64,000 nt of DNA from Chromatium weissei (GTDB lineage Bacteria > Pseudomonadota > Gammaproteobacteria > Chromatiales > Chromatiaceae), in NCBI RefSeq assembly GCF_016583765.1, contig NZ_NRRR01000002.1, forward strand, positions 271,302 to 335,301, given 5' to 3'. Numbering within the stretch: the first letter of the stretch is position 1; every line of letters starts with the position of its first letter. Both the position numbers and the translations under genes were made by a program. The notes below the pieces were generated by a model. It saw nothing but the letters and a program-made list of their open reading frames with translations. It did no database searches and was not told where the DNA came from. Of the stretch, positions 9,295 through 19,949 are shown one piece after another.

Positions 9295-10425
9295 TCATTT
9301 CATTCTCATACCGCGCCAAACCAGCACAAAACCCATTGCCGCTGCCATCGCACCCACGCTAAAACTCATCAATGCGCCAGCATCTGTCCATAAAATACCG
9401 CCAATTAAACTTCCGGCTGCACCGCCAGCGCCAAAACTCAGACTGTTATACAACGCCTGACCACGTCCCTGCGTGCGCCCTGAAAACGCATGATGAACAA
9501 AGTGAATAGCGGCTGCATGAAAAGTGCCAAAGGTCATCGCATGAAGCAATTGCGCGATGATTTGCACTGACAATAATTCAACCATGCTGCCAATCAATAA
9601 CCAGCGCATCACAGCGGCAGCCAAACTCCAGAGCAAGACGCACCGCGCTCCGAAACGATCTAATAAATGCGGAGTGATTAAAAAAATCAGTACCTCGGCG
9701 AATACACCAATTGCCCATAAATTGCCAACAGCAACGCTCGAATAACCAGCAGCTTTCAAATGTAGCGAATAAAAAGCGTAATAAATGCCATGACTCAATT
9801 GCATTAAAAAACACGCCGCAAAGAATGTAATAATCGGGCGCTGCTGTAAAAGATGCCGCAAGGATAAGGTTGGTTTTTCATTGTGCACGGGTGCGCTGTC
9901 GGGAATTAACAATGAACTCAACCACACGCCAATAAACAGTACCAATAACCACAGCGGTATAATTGCTACCGAGTCCTGTTCTAAACGCCAGCCCAATAGG
10001 CTGACAACGACAATAAAACCAATTGATCCCCATAACCGAACGAGGGCGTAACGTGATGATTGCGCTTGCAAATGATTAAAGGTCACGGCTTCAACTTGTG
10101 GCAGTGCGCTATTCCAAAAAAAGCTAAATAGCAGCATTGCGGCGGCCATTGACCAAAAGCTGTGCGCAATAAAAATGGTGAGAAAAGTCAGTGCTGCAAG
10201 CAGTGCACCGAGTCGCACCAATGGCATTCGCTGTCCGCTGTGATCAACCAAATAACCCCAAACGATTGGAGCGATGATTTTGGTGACTGAAAGCAGCGCC
10301 AGCAATTGTCCGATAGCGAGCGCGTCAAAACCGTTCGCTTGAAGATACAGCGCCCAATACGGTACGAGCGCACCGAGCGATGCGAAATAACACAGGTAAT
10401 AACCCGATAAACGCCAGTACGGCAT
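9295..10425 (-). CDS. MFS transporter (PPP / HcaT-like family)
   Basis: 376 residues with about 12 hydrophobic helices. The start MPYWRLSGYYLCYFASLGALVPYW and the motif WGYLVDHSGQRMPLVR between helices 2 and 3 match the MFS_1-like subfamily that includes E. coli HcaT and nucleoside:proton symporters. The substrate cannot be read from sequence. It is separated from aroC by about 90 bp and probably has its own promoter. Confidence 0.85.
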   Translation of the reverse strand: MPYWRLSGYYLCYFASLGALVPYWALYLQANGFDALAIGQLLALLSVTKIIAPIVWGYLVDHSGQRMPLVRLGALLAALTFLTIFIAHSFWSMAAAMLLFSFFWNSALPQVEAVTFNHLQAQSSRYALVRLWGSIGFIVVVSLLGWRLEQDSVAIIPLWLLVLFIGVWLSSLLIPDSAPVHNEKPTLSLRHLLQQRPIITFFAACFLMQLSHGIYYAFYSLHLKAAGYSSVAVGNLWAIGVFAEVLIFLITPHLLDRFGARCVLLWSLAAAVMRWLLIGSMVELLSVQIIAQLLHAMTFGTFHAAAIHFVHHAFSGRTQGRGQALYNSLSFGAGGAAGSLIGGILWTDAGALMSFSVGAMAAAMGFVLVWRGMRMK

Positions 10426-10514
10426 TGTTTTTAATTGTCAGTGGCTCGTCGTTAACGTCAGGCAAGCCATTTTATTCAATGGCAATGACTGACGCGATAG
10501 ACTGGAAAAGTGAT

Positions 10515-11618
10515 TTAGATCAGCGGAGTGGCTGGAATCGCCGCAATGGGCGGAGTCACTTCGGCATTTTGAGCGCGTTGACGTAGCACGTGATCCATCA
10601 ATACGAGCGCCAGCATCGCTTCGGCGATGGGCGTGGCGCGAATGCCAACGCAGGGATCGTGGCGACCGAGCGTCACCACTTCGGTCGCTGCACCCTGATT
10701 GTTAATCGTGCGTCCGGGCAACCGAATGCTGGAAGTGGGTTTCAGTGCGATGCGCGCAATCACATTTTGACCGGACGAAATACCGCCGAGAATGCCGCCA
10801 GCGTGATTGCTCAGAAAGCCGTCAGGAGTCATTTCATCGCGGTGTTCGGTTCCGCGCTGTTCGATGCAGCCAAAACCTGCACCAATTTCAACGCCTTTCA
10901 CCGCGTTAATGCTCATCAGCGCGTGGGCAATGTCGGCATCTAAACGGTCAAAAATGGGTTCACCGAGTCCGGTCGGCATTCCCGTCGCAATCACCGTCAC
11001 TGCCGCGCCGATGGAATTGCCCGCTTTGCGCAGTTCATCCATGAAGGTTTCTAAATCGCCAACCGTCGCCGCACACGGCCAAAAAAACGGATTGCGCGCA
11101 ACTTCATTCCAATCAAAGGTTTGCGGGCGAATCGCGCCGAGTTGTGACAGATAACCGCGCACCACAATGCCGCACCGCTCGGCAAGATATTTCTTCGCAA
11201 TCGCTCCGGCAGCCACGCGCACCGCCGTTTCTCGCGCCGAGGAACGCCCACCGCCGCGATAATCGCGTACACCATATTTCTGTTCATAGGTGTAATCGGC
11301 GTGACCGGGACGATAACGGCTGGCGATTTCGGCGTAATCCTTTGACCGTTGATCTTCATTGCGAATCAACAAACCAATTGGCGCTCCGGTGGTACGCCCT
11401 TCAAACACGCCAGACAGAATTTCAACGGTGTCAGATTCGCGGCGCTGCGTGGTGTGGCGCGATTGCCCCGGTTTGCGGCGATCCAAATCGCCCTGCAAAT
11501 CAGCAGCCGTCAATGCCAATCCGGGCGGACAACCATCGACAATACCGCCAATCGCAGCGCCGTGACTTTCACCGAAGCTGCTGATCACAAACAGTTTTCC
11601 AAAGCTATTTCCAGACAT
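10515..11618 (-). CDS. aroC: Chorismate synthase
   Basis: Converts EPSP to chorismate with reduced FMN, the last shikimate step. The 367-residue protein has signature 1 [37 protein letters not shown] in the middle, and the C-terminal [17 protein letters not shown]. Full length. It lies immediately downstream of the tolC-like gene (3 bp gap) on the same strand. Confidence 0.98.
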   Translation of the reverse strand: MSGNSFGKLFVISSFGESHGAAIGGIVDGCPPGLALTAADLQGDLDRRKPGQSRHTTQRRESDTVEILSGVFEGRTTGAPIGLLIRNEDQRSKDYAEIASRYRPGHADYTYEQKYGVRDYRGGGRSSARETAVRVAAGAIAKKYLAERCGIVVRGYLSQLGAIRPQTFDWNEVARNPFFWPCAATVGDLETFMDELRKAGNSIGAAVTVIATGMPTGLGEPIFDRLDADIAHALMSINAVKGVEIGAGFGCIEQRGTEHRDEMTPDGFLSNHAGGILGGISSGQNVIARIALKPTSSIRLPGRTINNQGAATEVVTLGRHDPCVGIRATPIAEAMLALVLMDHVLRQRAQNAEVTPPIAAIPATPLI

Positions 11619-11621
11619 GAG

Positions 11622-12971
11622 TTAACTCGCCGGTGGCGGCACAACATCGCTGGGATTCAGCCATGCGTTGCCTTTTTCCAACACTTCACGAGTCAGGGTG
11701 CTGGTGGCCTGATGCAATTTGATGCCGTTGATGATGTAGTTGTAACGCGCATCTAAGTAATTGAATTCAGCTTGAAATAGATTGCGCTGGGCATTGAGCA
11801 CGTCAACCTGTGTTCGCGTACCCACTTCCAAACCTGCCTGCGTGGATTCCAACGCGGAGCGCGCCGAGACAATTGCTGCTTGCCGCGCTCGCACATCTTC
11901 AATACTCGTCAAAATTCCACGAAAGGCATTTTTCACCTGTTGATCAACCAGACGACGTTCTTGATCCAGACGATCCTGCGCGGCGCGATATTGAAAACCC
12001 GCTTGCCGCGTGCGCGAAGTGACCGTACCACCTTGAAAAATCGGCACATTCACCGATAAACCGACAAAACTGGTGTCGGAGTCAGTGTTATACGTCGTAT
12101 CGGAACGCGACAAGTCATAACCCGCTTGCACACTGACGGTTGGATAATGACCGGAACGTTCAATTTCAATTTTTCGATTCGCCGCATTTGCCGCTTCACT
12201 CGCAGCAATAATGCCGAAATTGCTGCGCATTGCGGTATTCGCCCATACTTCAATGTCATTCGGCTCCGGTGGCGATAAAGGCAATTGTTCACCGAGTCGC
12301 GCCAGCGGCATTTTAATTGGACCAACAATAGCGCGAAGTGCTTCCCACGCATTATTTAATAGGTTTTTACTGGTAATCACATCGGCGCTAGAACGGTCGT
12401 ATGCTGCTTGGCTTTCATTCACATCAGTAATTGCAACTAAACCAACTTCAAAGCGTTGTTTTGATTGTTCAAGCTGGCGCTCATTCGCTCGCAATAATGC
12501 TTCTTGTACCGTGACTTCATCTGCGGCGCGCAGCACACTGAAATACGCCACCGTCGTTTTCACCATTAAATCAATTTGGCTATTGCGATATTCCGCTTCA
12601 GCTTGCGCAATCACATGATCCGATTGCTGTAATGTCATCCAATTGCTGCGATTAAATAGCGATTGTTTTGCCACAATTTGCGCATTTTGAGTGCTATAAC
12701 GATCATTGCTATGAAAGTGTCCATAGACGTTATTGCCCGTGCTTTCGGCATCGCGGTGCATTAAATCGCCACTCAAATTCACACTCGGCATTAGCAATGC
12801 TTGTGCCTGCGGTTTCATTTCACGGGTTGCAAATAGGGTCTGTTCGGCTTCGCGCAGCGTTGGATCATTTTCAACTGCAATATCATAGATTTGCACGAGG
12901 TCTTCCGCGTGGCTGACGGTGATCATGCTGCCAAAAAGCAGAATGCTGAGAGTGAAAAAACGGTTCCACAT
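11622..12971 (-). CDS. tolC: TolC-family outer membrane efflux protein
   Basis: 449 residues. The signal peptide is MWNRFFTLSILLFGSMITVSHA, then the TolC start EDLVQIYDIAVENDPTLREAEQTL. Two outer-membrane-efflux repeats carry long alpha-hairpins and the typical LNAQRNLFQAEFNYLDARYNYI near the C-terminus. It would form the trimeric exit duct for type I secretion or RND pumps. No inner-membrane pump gene adjoins it. It sits in one transcription unit with aroC and is divergent from a hybrid kinase. Confidence 0.93.
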   Translation of the reverse strand: MWNRFFTLSILLFGSMITVSHAEDLVQIYDIAVENDPTLREAEQTLFATREMKPQAQALLMPSVNLSGDLMHRDAESTGNNVYGHFHSNDRYSTQNAQIVAKQSLFNRSNWMTLQQSDHVIAQAEAEYRNSQIDLMVKTTVAYFSVLRAADEVTVQEALLRANERQLEQSKQRFEVGLVAITDVNESQAAYDRSSADVITSKNLLNNAWEALRAIVGPIKMPLARLGEQLPLSPPEPNDIEVWANTAMRSNFGIIAASEAANAANRKIEIERSGHYPTVSVQAGYDLSRSDTTYNTDSDTSFVGLSVNVPIFQGGTVTSRTRQAGFQYRAAQDRLDQERRLVDQQVKNAFRGILTSIEDVRARQAAIVSARSALESTQAGLEVGTRTQVDVLNAQRNLFQAEFNYLDARYNYIINGIKLHQATSTLTREVLEKGNAWLNPSDVVPPPAS

Positions 12972-12994
12972 TGGTCTTAATTCCTTTGTCTACA

Positions 12995-13015
12995 GTGTGC
13001 TAAATCGAAGCACAC
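12995..13015. promoter_or_regulatory. Perfect inverted repeat between tolC and the hybrid kinase gene
   Basis: Arms GTGTGCT and AGCACAC, 7 bp each and perfect, are separated by AAATCGA. The site lies in the 141-bp divergent gap, 24 bp before the tolC start. Symmetry, size and place suit a dimeric transcription factor; the factor is unknown. Confidence 0.4.
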
Positions 13016-13112
13016 AGAATACGCGCAAGTATAGGTGACATGAGAGTCGATCCTCAAACGCCTACCCGAGGGCGCTAAACTGCCACGCAATGCCATTTCT
13101 AAACGCGAACCA

Positions 13113-16100
13113 ATGTCTCAATTAAACAACGCCATCCATTTCAAAACGCGATTCATTTCTTATCTAAAGCAGGGAGCCGTTCTTCTCATCGTCTCTTGGT
13201 GCGCGGCGTTGGTTGCGTTGGTGCTGCCGCTTGAGGTGCAGTGGCAAAGTCTGACCTTTCATGCTGTTTTGGAGTCGGCAGGCGCGACCATTGCGCTGAT
13301 GGTGGCGGCACTGATTATCTTCTTTGGTAAACAAGATGAATTGGCACGGCTGCCGGTGGCAATTCCGCTGGGACTGCTCGGTAGCGGTTTAATCAATGCC
13401 TGTCATGCCCTGCTCGAACCTGGTCAAGCATTTGTTTTAACCAGCGTGTTATCGACATTTGTCGGCGGATTATTTTTTGCAAGCATTTATCTGCCGTTTG
13501 GTCGAGCGACCGTCGGAGCACATCGCGGGCGAATTTTGCTGATTACGGTATTGATTATCATTGGCATTTTATTGCTATTGAGCTTTCCGCAAGCGTTTCA
13601 GCAAATGCTGCACAACGGCAAATTTTCGATATTCGCCGTTACTCTCAGCGCCAGCGGTGGATTGTTGTTGTTACTGGCATCGCTGCGTTTTTATGGGTTG
13701 TTTCTTCGCCTCGAAGAAAATCATTACCGTCAATTTGCAGTGCTGTGCGCAATGCTCGGTATTTCCGGCATTCTCTTTTTCAATTCCAATATCTGGGATG
13801 CGCATTGGTGGTGGTCACATGTGCTGCGCTGGGGCGCTTATGTGGGTTCCAGTTATTACCTTCTGGCAAAATTGGCTGCATCGATGCGCGAACACCATCG
13901 CGCTGAAGAACATTTTCGCCAGATTTTTGAACGCATGAGCAGCGGCGTGATTGTTTATGCGGCAGTCGATCAAGGCGCTGATTTCATTTTTGAAAACATC
14001 AATCCCGCATCAGAACGCATTGAAAAATTGCCACATGGCGCGGTCATTGGTCAGCGTCTGACCACAGTTTTTCCCGCAGTCAAAACCTTTGGCTTTCTCG
14101 ATGTTCTGCAACGGGTGTGGAAAACCGGAATTCCAGAAGAGTTACCGCTACGGCTGTATCAAGATGATCGCATTGCCGGCTGGCGCGAAAATTACGTCTA
14201 TCGACTGTCATCGGGAAAGGTGGTCGCCGTTTACGACGATGTGACCGAGCAAAAACGCGTGGAAGACGACATTCGCATGACGCGAGATCGGCTGCTTTTG
14301 GCCACGCGAGCCTCACAAATTGGCATCTGGAGCTGGGAACATCGCACCAATCATCTGACTTGGGATCGCCGCATGTGCGAAATTCACGGCGTTCCCGTCA
14401 GTGTCGATTGCACACAATTGGACTACCAATTCTGGCGTGCACGTTGTCATCCCGATGACGTGAATGAAGTCGAAAACAAATTGAAAACGGTCATGGAAAA
14501 TAATGAAACCTTTGACCATGTATTTCGAATTGTTTGGCCGAATGAAAGCATTCGTTACGTTCACGCAGTCGCGTTATACGAACGCGATCACAACGGTCAA
14601 ATTGTGCGGCTTGTTGGTATTAACCGCGATATTACCGCACAACATGAAACCGAAGCCGTTTTGCGACAAGCTAAAGAAACTGCTGATGCCGCCAATCGTG
14701 CAAAAAGCGAATTTCTCGCCAATATGAGCCATGAAATTCGCACACCAATGAACGCCGTTATTGGTTTATCGCAATTGCTTCTGGATACTGAATTAAGTTC
14801 GCATCAACGCGATTACTTAAACAAAATTGATTCATCGTCGCGGGCATTATTAGGAATTCTAAACGACATTCTTGATTATTCCAAGATTGATGCGGGAAGA
14901 CTCAACGTTGATGATATTGATTTTACACTCGACGACGTGTTAAATAATGTCGAAGGATTATTTGCATTGGAAGCAGATAAAAAAGGATTAGAGCTTTATT
15001 TTCAAATCGCACCAAATGTACCGTCATCACTGCGCGGCGACCCACTGCGACTAGGACAAATCATTAACAATTTAGTTGGCAATGCTGTCAAATTCACCTC
15101 GAATGGTGAAATACAACTTAAAATTGAATGTGATTCGCTCGCTGAAAATCTATTAAAACTAAAAGTTTCAGTACGCGATACTGGAATTGGATTAACACCA
15201 GAACAATGCACACGATTGTTTAAGCCTTTTCAACAAGCAGATGCTTCTACCACGCGGCGTTATGGTGGAACTGGTTTAGGTTTAACCATTAGTAAGCGAT
15301 TAGTTGAACTGATGAATGGTGAAATTAATGTGGTCAGTGAATTCGGAAAAGGCAGCATCTTCTCCTTTGACGTGCACGTGGCACCAGCAAGTAAGCCAGC
15401 TCAAATTTCACGCAATTCGACGCAATTACAAAGAATGAAAATACTGGTTGTCGATGACCAATTAACCTCTCGTCTTTTGCTGCAAGAACTGTTATTGGCT
15501 TGGCAATTTACAGTGACATTGGCAGAATCTGCAGAAGACGGAATTGCCGAATTGATCGCCGCACAGGATATTAAAAAGCCTTTTGAGTGTTTACTGATTG
15601 ATTGGAAAATGCCGCAAACTGACGGCATCGCAATGGCAGCGCAAATTGCACAGTTAGTTACAAATGGAACATTAGTTAGTGCGCCGGTTTTCATTATGGC
15701 AAATGCCTTCAGACCGGAACAATTTCAGAACGTTAGACATTTTGCACACGTCGATGGCATCTTAGAAAAACCCATTAAACCAGCAGTGTTATTTGATACA
15801 TTATTAACCTTGCAAGGACAGCAAACATCAATTGCACCGGCAAGCCGAGTGACTGAAGCAATTACAGTATTAACAAAAGCAATTCGCGGAGCGCGAATAC
15901 TGGTAGTTGAAGACAACACCACCAATTTATTGGTAGTGCGCGAATTACTCATTAAAATGGGATTTATTGTAGAAACCGCCCGCGATGGAGAAGAGGCAAT
16001 TAACTGCGTTATTCGTCAAGAATTTGATGCTGTTTTAATGGATTTGCAGATGCCTAAACTTGATGGTCTTGATGCGACACGTGCAATTCGTGCGATGGAG

Positions 16101-16574
16101 CGCGGTCAACATTTGCCCATTATTGCATTAACTGCAAATGCCTTGAATGTTGACCGTCAAGCAGCCGAATTAGCCGGAATGAGTGATTATTTAGCGAAAC
16201 CCATTGATGCGATCACGCTGGCAGAAATGCTGCGGCGATGGATTCCAACGCATCGTTCTGCGCTGGTCGTGCCGCCGTTTTCGCAGTTTTGTCCGGTAGC
16301 TAAATCAACAAATCAATTGGCGCAGTGTCCGAAAGATGTCGTAAAAGTGATGCGACAATTCGGTGAACTTGAAGAAATGCTCAATCGAAAACAAGGTCAA
16401 GCACGGCGGGTTGCCAGTGAATTGTGCCATGAATTAGAAACGACGGCGTTAGCGCCAACATTTATTGCGATTAACCAGCAAATTCAACAATTGCGATTTA
16501 ATGAAGCCATCATTAGCTTGCGTGTATTGATGGAGTCAATTTGTTCGCCTGATGATAAGATACCAGCGCCATGA
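13113..16574 (+). CDS. Hybrid sensor histidine kinase (membrane-PAS-PAS-HK-REC-REC)
   Basis: 1153 residues. Residues ~20-255 hold about seven to eight membrane helices (MASE-like sensor), then PAS (~265-370) and PAS_3 (~385-520). The kinase core has H540 in [16 protein letters not shown], the N box [15 protein letters not shown], and G boxes [10 protein letters not shown] and [13 protein letters not shown]. Two receivers follow with Asp830 ([12 protein letters not shown]) and Asp977 ([12 protein letters not shown]). The last ~90 residues sit where an HPt domain usually lies but lack a clear HPt histidine motif. It overlaps the following REC-GGDEF gene by ATGA, making that regulator the likely output. 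Confidence 0.93.
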   Translation: MSQLNNAIHFKTRFISYLKQGAVLLIVSWCAALVALVLPLEVQWQSLTFHAVLESAGATIALMVAALIIFFGKQDELARLPVAIPLGLLGSGLINACHALLEPGQAFVLTSVLSTFVGGLFFASIYLPFGRATVGAHRGRILLITVLIIIGILLLLSFPQAFQQMLHNGKFSIFAVTLSASGGLLLLLASLRFYGLFLRLEENHYRQFAVLCAMLGISGILFFNSNIWDAHWWWSHVLRWGAYVGSSYYLLAKLAASMREHHRAEEHFRQIFERMSSGVIVYAAVDQGADFIFENINPASERIEKLPHGAVIGQRLTTVFPAVKTFGFLDVLQRVWKTGIPEELPLRLYQDDRIAGWRENYVYRLSSGKVVAVYDDVTEQKRVEDDIRMTRDRLLLATRASQIGIWSWEHRTNHLTWDRRMCEIHGVPVSVDCTQLDYQFWRARCHPDDVNEVENKLKTVMENNETFDHVFRIVWPNESIRYVHAVALYERDHNGQIVRLVGINRDITAQHETEAVLRQAKETADAANRAKSEFLANMSHEIRTPMNAVIGLSQLLLDTELSSHQRDYLNKIDSSSRALLGILNDILDYSKIDAGRLNVDDIDFTLDDVLNNVEGLFALEADKKGLELYFQIAPNVPSSLRGDPLRLGQIINNLVGNAVKFTSNGEIQLKIECDSLAENLLKLKVSVRDTGIGLTPEQCTRLFKPFQQADASTTRRYGGTGLGLTISKRLVELMNGEINVVSEFGKGSIFSFDVHVAPASKPAQISRNSTQLQRMKILVVDDQLTSRLLLQELLLAWQFTVTLAESAEDGIAELIAAQDIKKPFECLLIDWKMPQTDGIAMAAQIAQLVTNGTLVSAPVFIMANAFRPEQFQNVRHFAHVDGILEKPIKPAVLFDTLLTLQGQQTSIAPASRVTEAITVLTKAIRGARILVVEDNTTNLLVVRELLIKMGFIVETARDGEEAINCVIRQEFDAVLMDLQMPKLDGLDATRAIRAMERGQHLPIIALTANALNVDRQAAELAGMSDYLAKPIDAITLAEMLRRWIPTHRSALVVPPFSQFCPVAKSTNQLAQCPKDVVKVMRQFGELEEMLNRKQGQARRVASELCHELETTALAPTFIAINQQIQQLRFNEAIISLRVLMESICSPDDKIPAP

Positions 16575-17506
16575 CCGAATTAAATCATCACCGTTCAACC
16601 ATTTTAATTGTCGATGACGTGCCGAATAATATTGAAATTCTGCTCGGCGCATTGGAACGGGATTACGATACGCAATTTGCGACCTCAGGAATGGAGGCAT
16701 TGGAGTTATTAAAAAATGAACTACCAGATTTAATTCTGTTGGATGTAATGATGCCCGGAATGGATGGTTATGAGGTGTGTCGTCGATTAAAAGATGCACC
16801 TGCAACACAAAACATTCCGGTTATTTTTGTGACTGCACGCGATGCGGTGCGCGATCAAGAGCATGGATTTAATCTTGGTGCTGTCGATTATGTGACAAAA
16901 CCGTATGAGATTTCATTACTGCGAGCGCGAGTGCGAACGCATATTACATTGAAACGCAAATCAGATTTGTTAGAAACTTTGGTCGCATTAGATGGATTAA
17001 CCGGTATTCCTAATCGGCGGCGCTTTGATGAAACACTGGCGACTGAATGGCGACGCGCAGTGCGTGAACAAACTTCATTAGCATTGATTATGGCGGATGT
17101 GGATCAATTCAAAAATTATAATGACTTTTATGGGCATGGTGCGGGCGATGATTGTTTACGGAATGTGGCGACATGTTTAATAGAAACAGTGCGTCGCCCC
17201 GGTGATTTAGCAGCGCGTTATGGTGGTGAGGAATTTGCGGTTATTCTTCCTGATTGCGATAGTGCCGGTGCGCAATACGTTGCCGAGCAATTTCGTACGA
17301 TTGTGATCGCTCGCAAAATTCCGCATTTGCGGTCATCTGTGGCAAATCATATTACAATTAGTGCCGGAGTTGCTGCCGGTATTCCCGCAATTGCTGATAC
17401 GCCAGAAGAACTTCTAAAACGTGCAGATTTGGCACTCTATCAAGCGAAATGGAATGGTCGAAATCGTGTTTATCAAGGCGTGTCGGATACAATTCGATTT
17501 AGTTAA
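16571..17506 (+). CDS. Response regulator with diguanylate cyclase output (REC-GGDEF)
   Basis: 311 residues. The receiver domain (residues ~9-125) has Asp58 in LILLDVMMPGMDG and KPYE near 118. The GGDEF domain (~140-305) has the active site GGEEF at residues 218-222 and the metal-binding ADVDQFKNYNDFYGH. It should make cyclic di-GMP when phosphorylated. The 4-bp overlap with the upstream hybrid kinase shows translational coupling and points to that kinase as its partner. Confidence 0.95.
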   Translation: MTELNHHRSTILIVDDVPNNIEILLGALERDYDTQFATSGMEALELLKNELPDLILLDVMMPGMDGYEVCRRLKDAPATQNIPVIFVTARDAVRDQEHGFNLGAVDYVTKPYEISLLRARVRTHITLKRKSDLLETLVALDGLTGIPNRRRFDETLATEWRRAVREQTSLALIMADVDQFKNYNDFYGHGAGDDCLRNVATCLIETVRRPGDLAARYGGEEFAVILPDCDSAGAQYVAEQFRTIVIARKIPHLRSSVANHITISAGVAAGIPAIADTPEELLKRADLALYQAKWNGRNRVYQGVSDTIRFS

Positions 17507-17517
17507 ATGAAAAGGTG

Positions 17518-17551
17518 GCACATCATCGCTTCATGTGAATTGATGATGTGC
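17518..17551. terminator. Hairpin between convergent genes
   Basis: A perfect 10-bp stem, GCACATCATC with GATGATGTGC, encloses a 14-nt loop containing TTCA-TG-TGAA. It lies between the stops of the REC-GGDEF gene and the opposing chemoreceptor gene, where a two-way terminator is expected. There is no clear T-run, so termination may be weak. Confidence 0.55.
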
Positions 17552-17558
17552 ACGAAAT

Positions 17559-19136
17559 TCAACTGCCAATGCGGTATTGATGCGTTAGTTTTTCCAATTG
17601 ATCGGCGAGTTGTTTTAGATTTCCAGTTGCAGATACGACGCTATCCGTACTGTCGAGTGTTTTCACAGAAAGATGACGAATACTTTCGATGTTTCGATTC
17701 ATTTCTTCCACCACTGCACTTTGTTCTTCAGCAGCAGTTGCAATCTGCGTATTCATATCGCTAATACGGTCGACGGTTTGCGTAATTGAATTCAGCGATT
17801 GATCGGTTTCTGCTGCCGATTGCACGCTTTGTTCTGCCTGCTGCCGTCCCCGTTGCATGACGACAACCGCACTGCGCGAACCCTCTTGTAATCGTTGAAT
17901 TAACGTCTGAATTTCTTGAGTGGCATCCTGAGTGCGTTGCGCCAACGTGCGCACTTCATCGGCGACCACTGCAAACCCGCGTCCCGCTTCACCGGCACGC
18001 GCCGCTTCAATTGCCGCATTGAGCGCCAGCAAATTGGTTTGTCCGGCGATGCTGCGAATCACGTCAAGAATTTTACCAATGTTTTCAGATTCTTCACCGA
18101 GTCGACCGATGGAATCTGCTGCTTCGGTTACGCCATCGGCAAGATGCTGAATGCCAGTCACGCTTTGGCGAACGATGCCGCGTCCGATTTGTACTTCGTC
18201 GCTGGCGCGTTGTGCTGCTTCCGCTGCCGCACCAGTGTTATTGGCAACCTCTGCGACCGTTGCCGACATTTCATTCATTGCCGTAGCAACCATATCGGTT
18301 TCTTGATACTGCTGTTCCATTAATTGATGCGTTGAATTGCTGGCATTTGCCAATTGCTGTGCGGAATGAGTGACGCTCACTGCTGAATCTTGAATTTTAC
18401 CAATCACCGTTGCCAGTCGTGATTGCAACATTTTGATTGATTGAAGAATTTCAGCAATTTCATTGCTTTTTGTGACGTGAATTGGAAAATAGAGATCGCC
18501 AGCCGCAATCTTTTTTGCTGCAACCACGCATTGTTGAATAGGCACGAGAATTGAGCGCGTATTTAATTGCGCTAAAATGATACTGGCAATGAGCGTGGCC
18601 ACACCAATCCAAACATTTTCTAACCAACCTGCGGCAACCGCGCCCAAGCCAATGAATAGATAAGATGCGTTAATGCGTACTCCGCAACCGACAGCGGGAA
18701 ACCAAGGACGCGGCAAATCGGTTTCATTGCGTGTACGAATACGCGTATACAGTCGTTCTGCTTGATTGATTTGCGCCCGCGTGGGTTTAGTGCGTACCGA
18801 TTGATAACCAATTAAAGTGGTGTCTTCATATACCGGAGTGACGTAGGCATCAACCCAATAATAATCGCCATTTTTACAGCGATTTTTCACCAATTTACGC
18901 CATGATTTGCCCTGTTTCAGAGTGATCCACAGGTCTTTGAATGCCGCAGCGGGCATGTCGGGATGACGAACGATATTGTGGCTGCTGCCGACTAATTCGG
19001 CTTCAGTAAAGCCACTCACTTCAATAAAGGGTTTATTGCAATAGGTAATGATGCCTTTGGAATCGGTCGTTGACACCAATACCATTGATGCGGAGTAATC
19101 ATTCTCCCGCGTCGTGACCGGTAAATTCATTTTCAT
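17559..19136 (-). CDS. Aer-like chemoreceptor (PAS-TM-HAMP-MCP)
   Basis: About 525 residues. An N-terminal PAS domain without a signal peptide (residues ~10-125: [50 protein letters not shown]) is followed by a hydrophobic hairpin (~155-200), a HAMP-like segment ([21 protein letters not shown]) and a signalling domain with the hairpin tip [20 protein letters not shown] and [17 protein letters not shown]. The layout matches the redox/aerotaxis receptor Aer, whose PAS domain binds FAD. Start: ATG at 19136; a TTG at 19148 is also in frame. No che genes are nearby. Confidence 0.92.
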   Translation of the reverse strand: MKMNLPVTTRENDYSASMVLVSTTDSKGIITYCNKPFIEVSGFTEAELVGSSHNIVRHPDMPAAAFKDLWITLKQGKSWRKLVKNRCKNGDYYWVDAYVTPVYEDTTLIGYQSVRTKPTRAQINQAERLYTRIRTRNETDLPRPWFPAVGCGVRINASYLFIGLGAVAAGWLENVWIGVATLIASIILAQLNTRSILVPIQQCVVAAKKIAAGDLYFPIHVTKSNEIAEILQSIKMLQSRLATVIGKIQDSAVSVTHSAQQLANASNSTHQLMEQQYQETDMVATAMNEMSATVAEVANNTGAAAEAAQRASDEVQIGRGIVRQSVTGIQHLADGVTEAADSIGRLGEESENIGKILDVIRSIAGQTNLLALNAAIEAARAGEAGRGFAVVADEVRTLAQRTQDATQEIQTLIQRLQEGSRSAVVVMQRGRQQAEQSVQSAAETDQSLNSITQTVDRISDMNTQIATAAEEQSAVVEEMNRNIESIRHLSVKTLDSTDSVVSATGNLKQLADQLEKLTHQYRIGS

Positions 19137-19372
19137 AGTTCGTGGCAACCTGCGGCGCGTGATGAATTGAAATGAGGCGTTAACGCCGAGATGCGATGTT
19201 AGCGCAAGTTATGTTCCGGTGATGATGTTTTGATTTGATTATAAATCAACTATTTAGCGCCCAAATCTGATTGAGAAGTCAGGTTCATTTGAAAGCCAGC
19301 TATCAATCGTGTATCTTTCACCACCTGAGTTGAGTTTGAATTAACTTACTCAGCGCCAGTTTGTTATTCGCC

Positions 19373-19462
19373 GGAGAGATGTCCGAGAGGCTTAAGGAGC
19401 ACGCCTGGAAAGTGTGTATAGGTTAATCCCTATCGAGGGTTCGAATCCCTCTCTCTCCGCCA
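19373..19462 (+). tRNA. tRNA-Ser(GGA)
   Basis: A 90-nt class II tRNA. The acceptor arms GGAGAGA and TCTCTCC pair fully, followed by G and an encoded CCA. The anticodon stem CACGC/GTGTG encloses loop CTGGAAA with anticodon GGA at 19407-19409. The long variable arm and the T loop GTTCGAATC are visible. It stands alone between the chemoreceptor and the Mrp-type operon. Confidence 0.97.
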
Positions 19463-19481
19463 CAACTATTCTTAAAATCCT

Positions 19482-19526
19482 CATAACAAACGCCTCGCTA
19501 CTGTCACTAAGACGTTGTTTGTTATG
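19482..19526. promoter_or_regulatory. Inverted repeat downstream of tRNA-Ser, upstream of the Mrp/group-4 operon
   Basis: Arms CATAACAAAC and GTTTGTTATG, 10 bp and perfect, are separated by 25 nt. It could be a terminator for the tRNA, or an activator site: its centre is about 90 bp upstream of the sigma-54 promoter candidate, the usual distance for an enhancer-binding protein. There is no T-run next to the right arm. Confidence 0.45.
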
Positions 19527-19590
19527 TGCAATTCTTCTGTGTTCATCGCGCAAAAATCACTTCTTTTTATTCAGTGCTACCGATTTTTAG

Positions 19591-19606
19591 TGGCACGTTT
19601 TCTGCG
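19591..19606 (+). promoter_or_regulatory. Sigma-54 (-24/-12) promoter candidate for the Mrp/group-4 operon
   Basis: TGGCACGTTTTCTGCG matches the consensus TGGCACG-N4-TTGC in all but one specified base, with exactly 10 nt between the GG (-24) and GC (-12) pairs. Transcription would start near 19617, about 85 bp before the first gene. No TGT-N10-ACA (NifA) site was found upstream. Confidence 0.6.
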
Positions 19607-19700
19607 TTTCAAAATATCGACATCAATTGCTGTCACACTGGCGCATATCACCGCATTTCGCGCCATCCGCGACATTCATTTCACCGTTTAGGTATCGCTC

Positions 19701-19949
19701 ATGCTTGCCGTGATGATTCTTCTGCTTGTGCCACCGATTCTGATGATTCTTTGGCGTTTTTTTCAAGGTCCCGATGCCGCTAATCGCATTCTTGCGCTGG
19801 ATACGCTCAGTGTTTTAGTGATCGCCTTGCTCGCTTTATTATCGCTGTGGTTTCAACGCAGTATTTATTTGGATGTGGCACTTATTTTTGCAGTTGTTGG
19901 ATTTGCCGGCGTGATTTTATTCAGCCGCTTTTTAGAAAAGGGGATTTAG
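19701..19949 (+). CDS. MrpF/MnhF-like antiporter subunit
   Basis: 82 residues with three membrane helices. It contains FFQGPDAANRILALDTLSV, the family core, then LDVALIFAVVGFAGVILFSRFLEKG. In Mrp cation/proton antiporters and in MBH-type complexes (MbhB) this small subunit helps build the sodium-translocating half. It is the first gene of the operon; no MrpE-like gene precedes it in the window. Its stop adjoins the mrpG start. Confidence 0.88.
   Translation: MLAVMILLLVPPILMILWRFFQGPDAANRILALDTLSVLVIALLALLSLWFQRSIYLDVALIFAVVGFAGVILFSRFLEKGI

Noticed and set aside
19463..19590. NifA site (TGT-N10-ACA) upstream of the Mrp/group-4 operon
   Set aside because: Each TGT in the region was checked; none has ACA ten bases later.
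19526..19692. Short frame (MCNSSVFIAQKSLL...) ending in TAG just before mrpF, considered as a degraded mrpE
   Set aside because: No MrpE signature, only about 55 codons, and it overlaps the sigma-54 promoter candidate.
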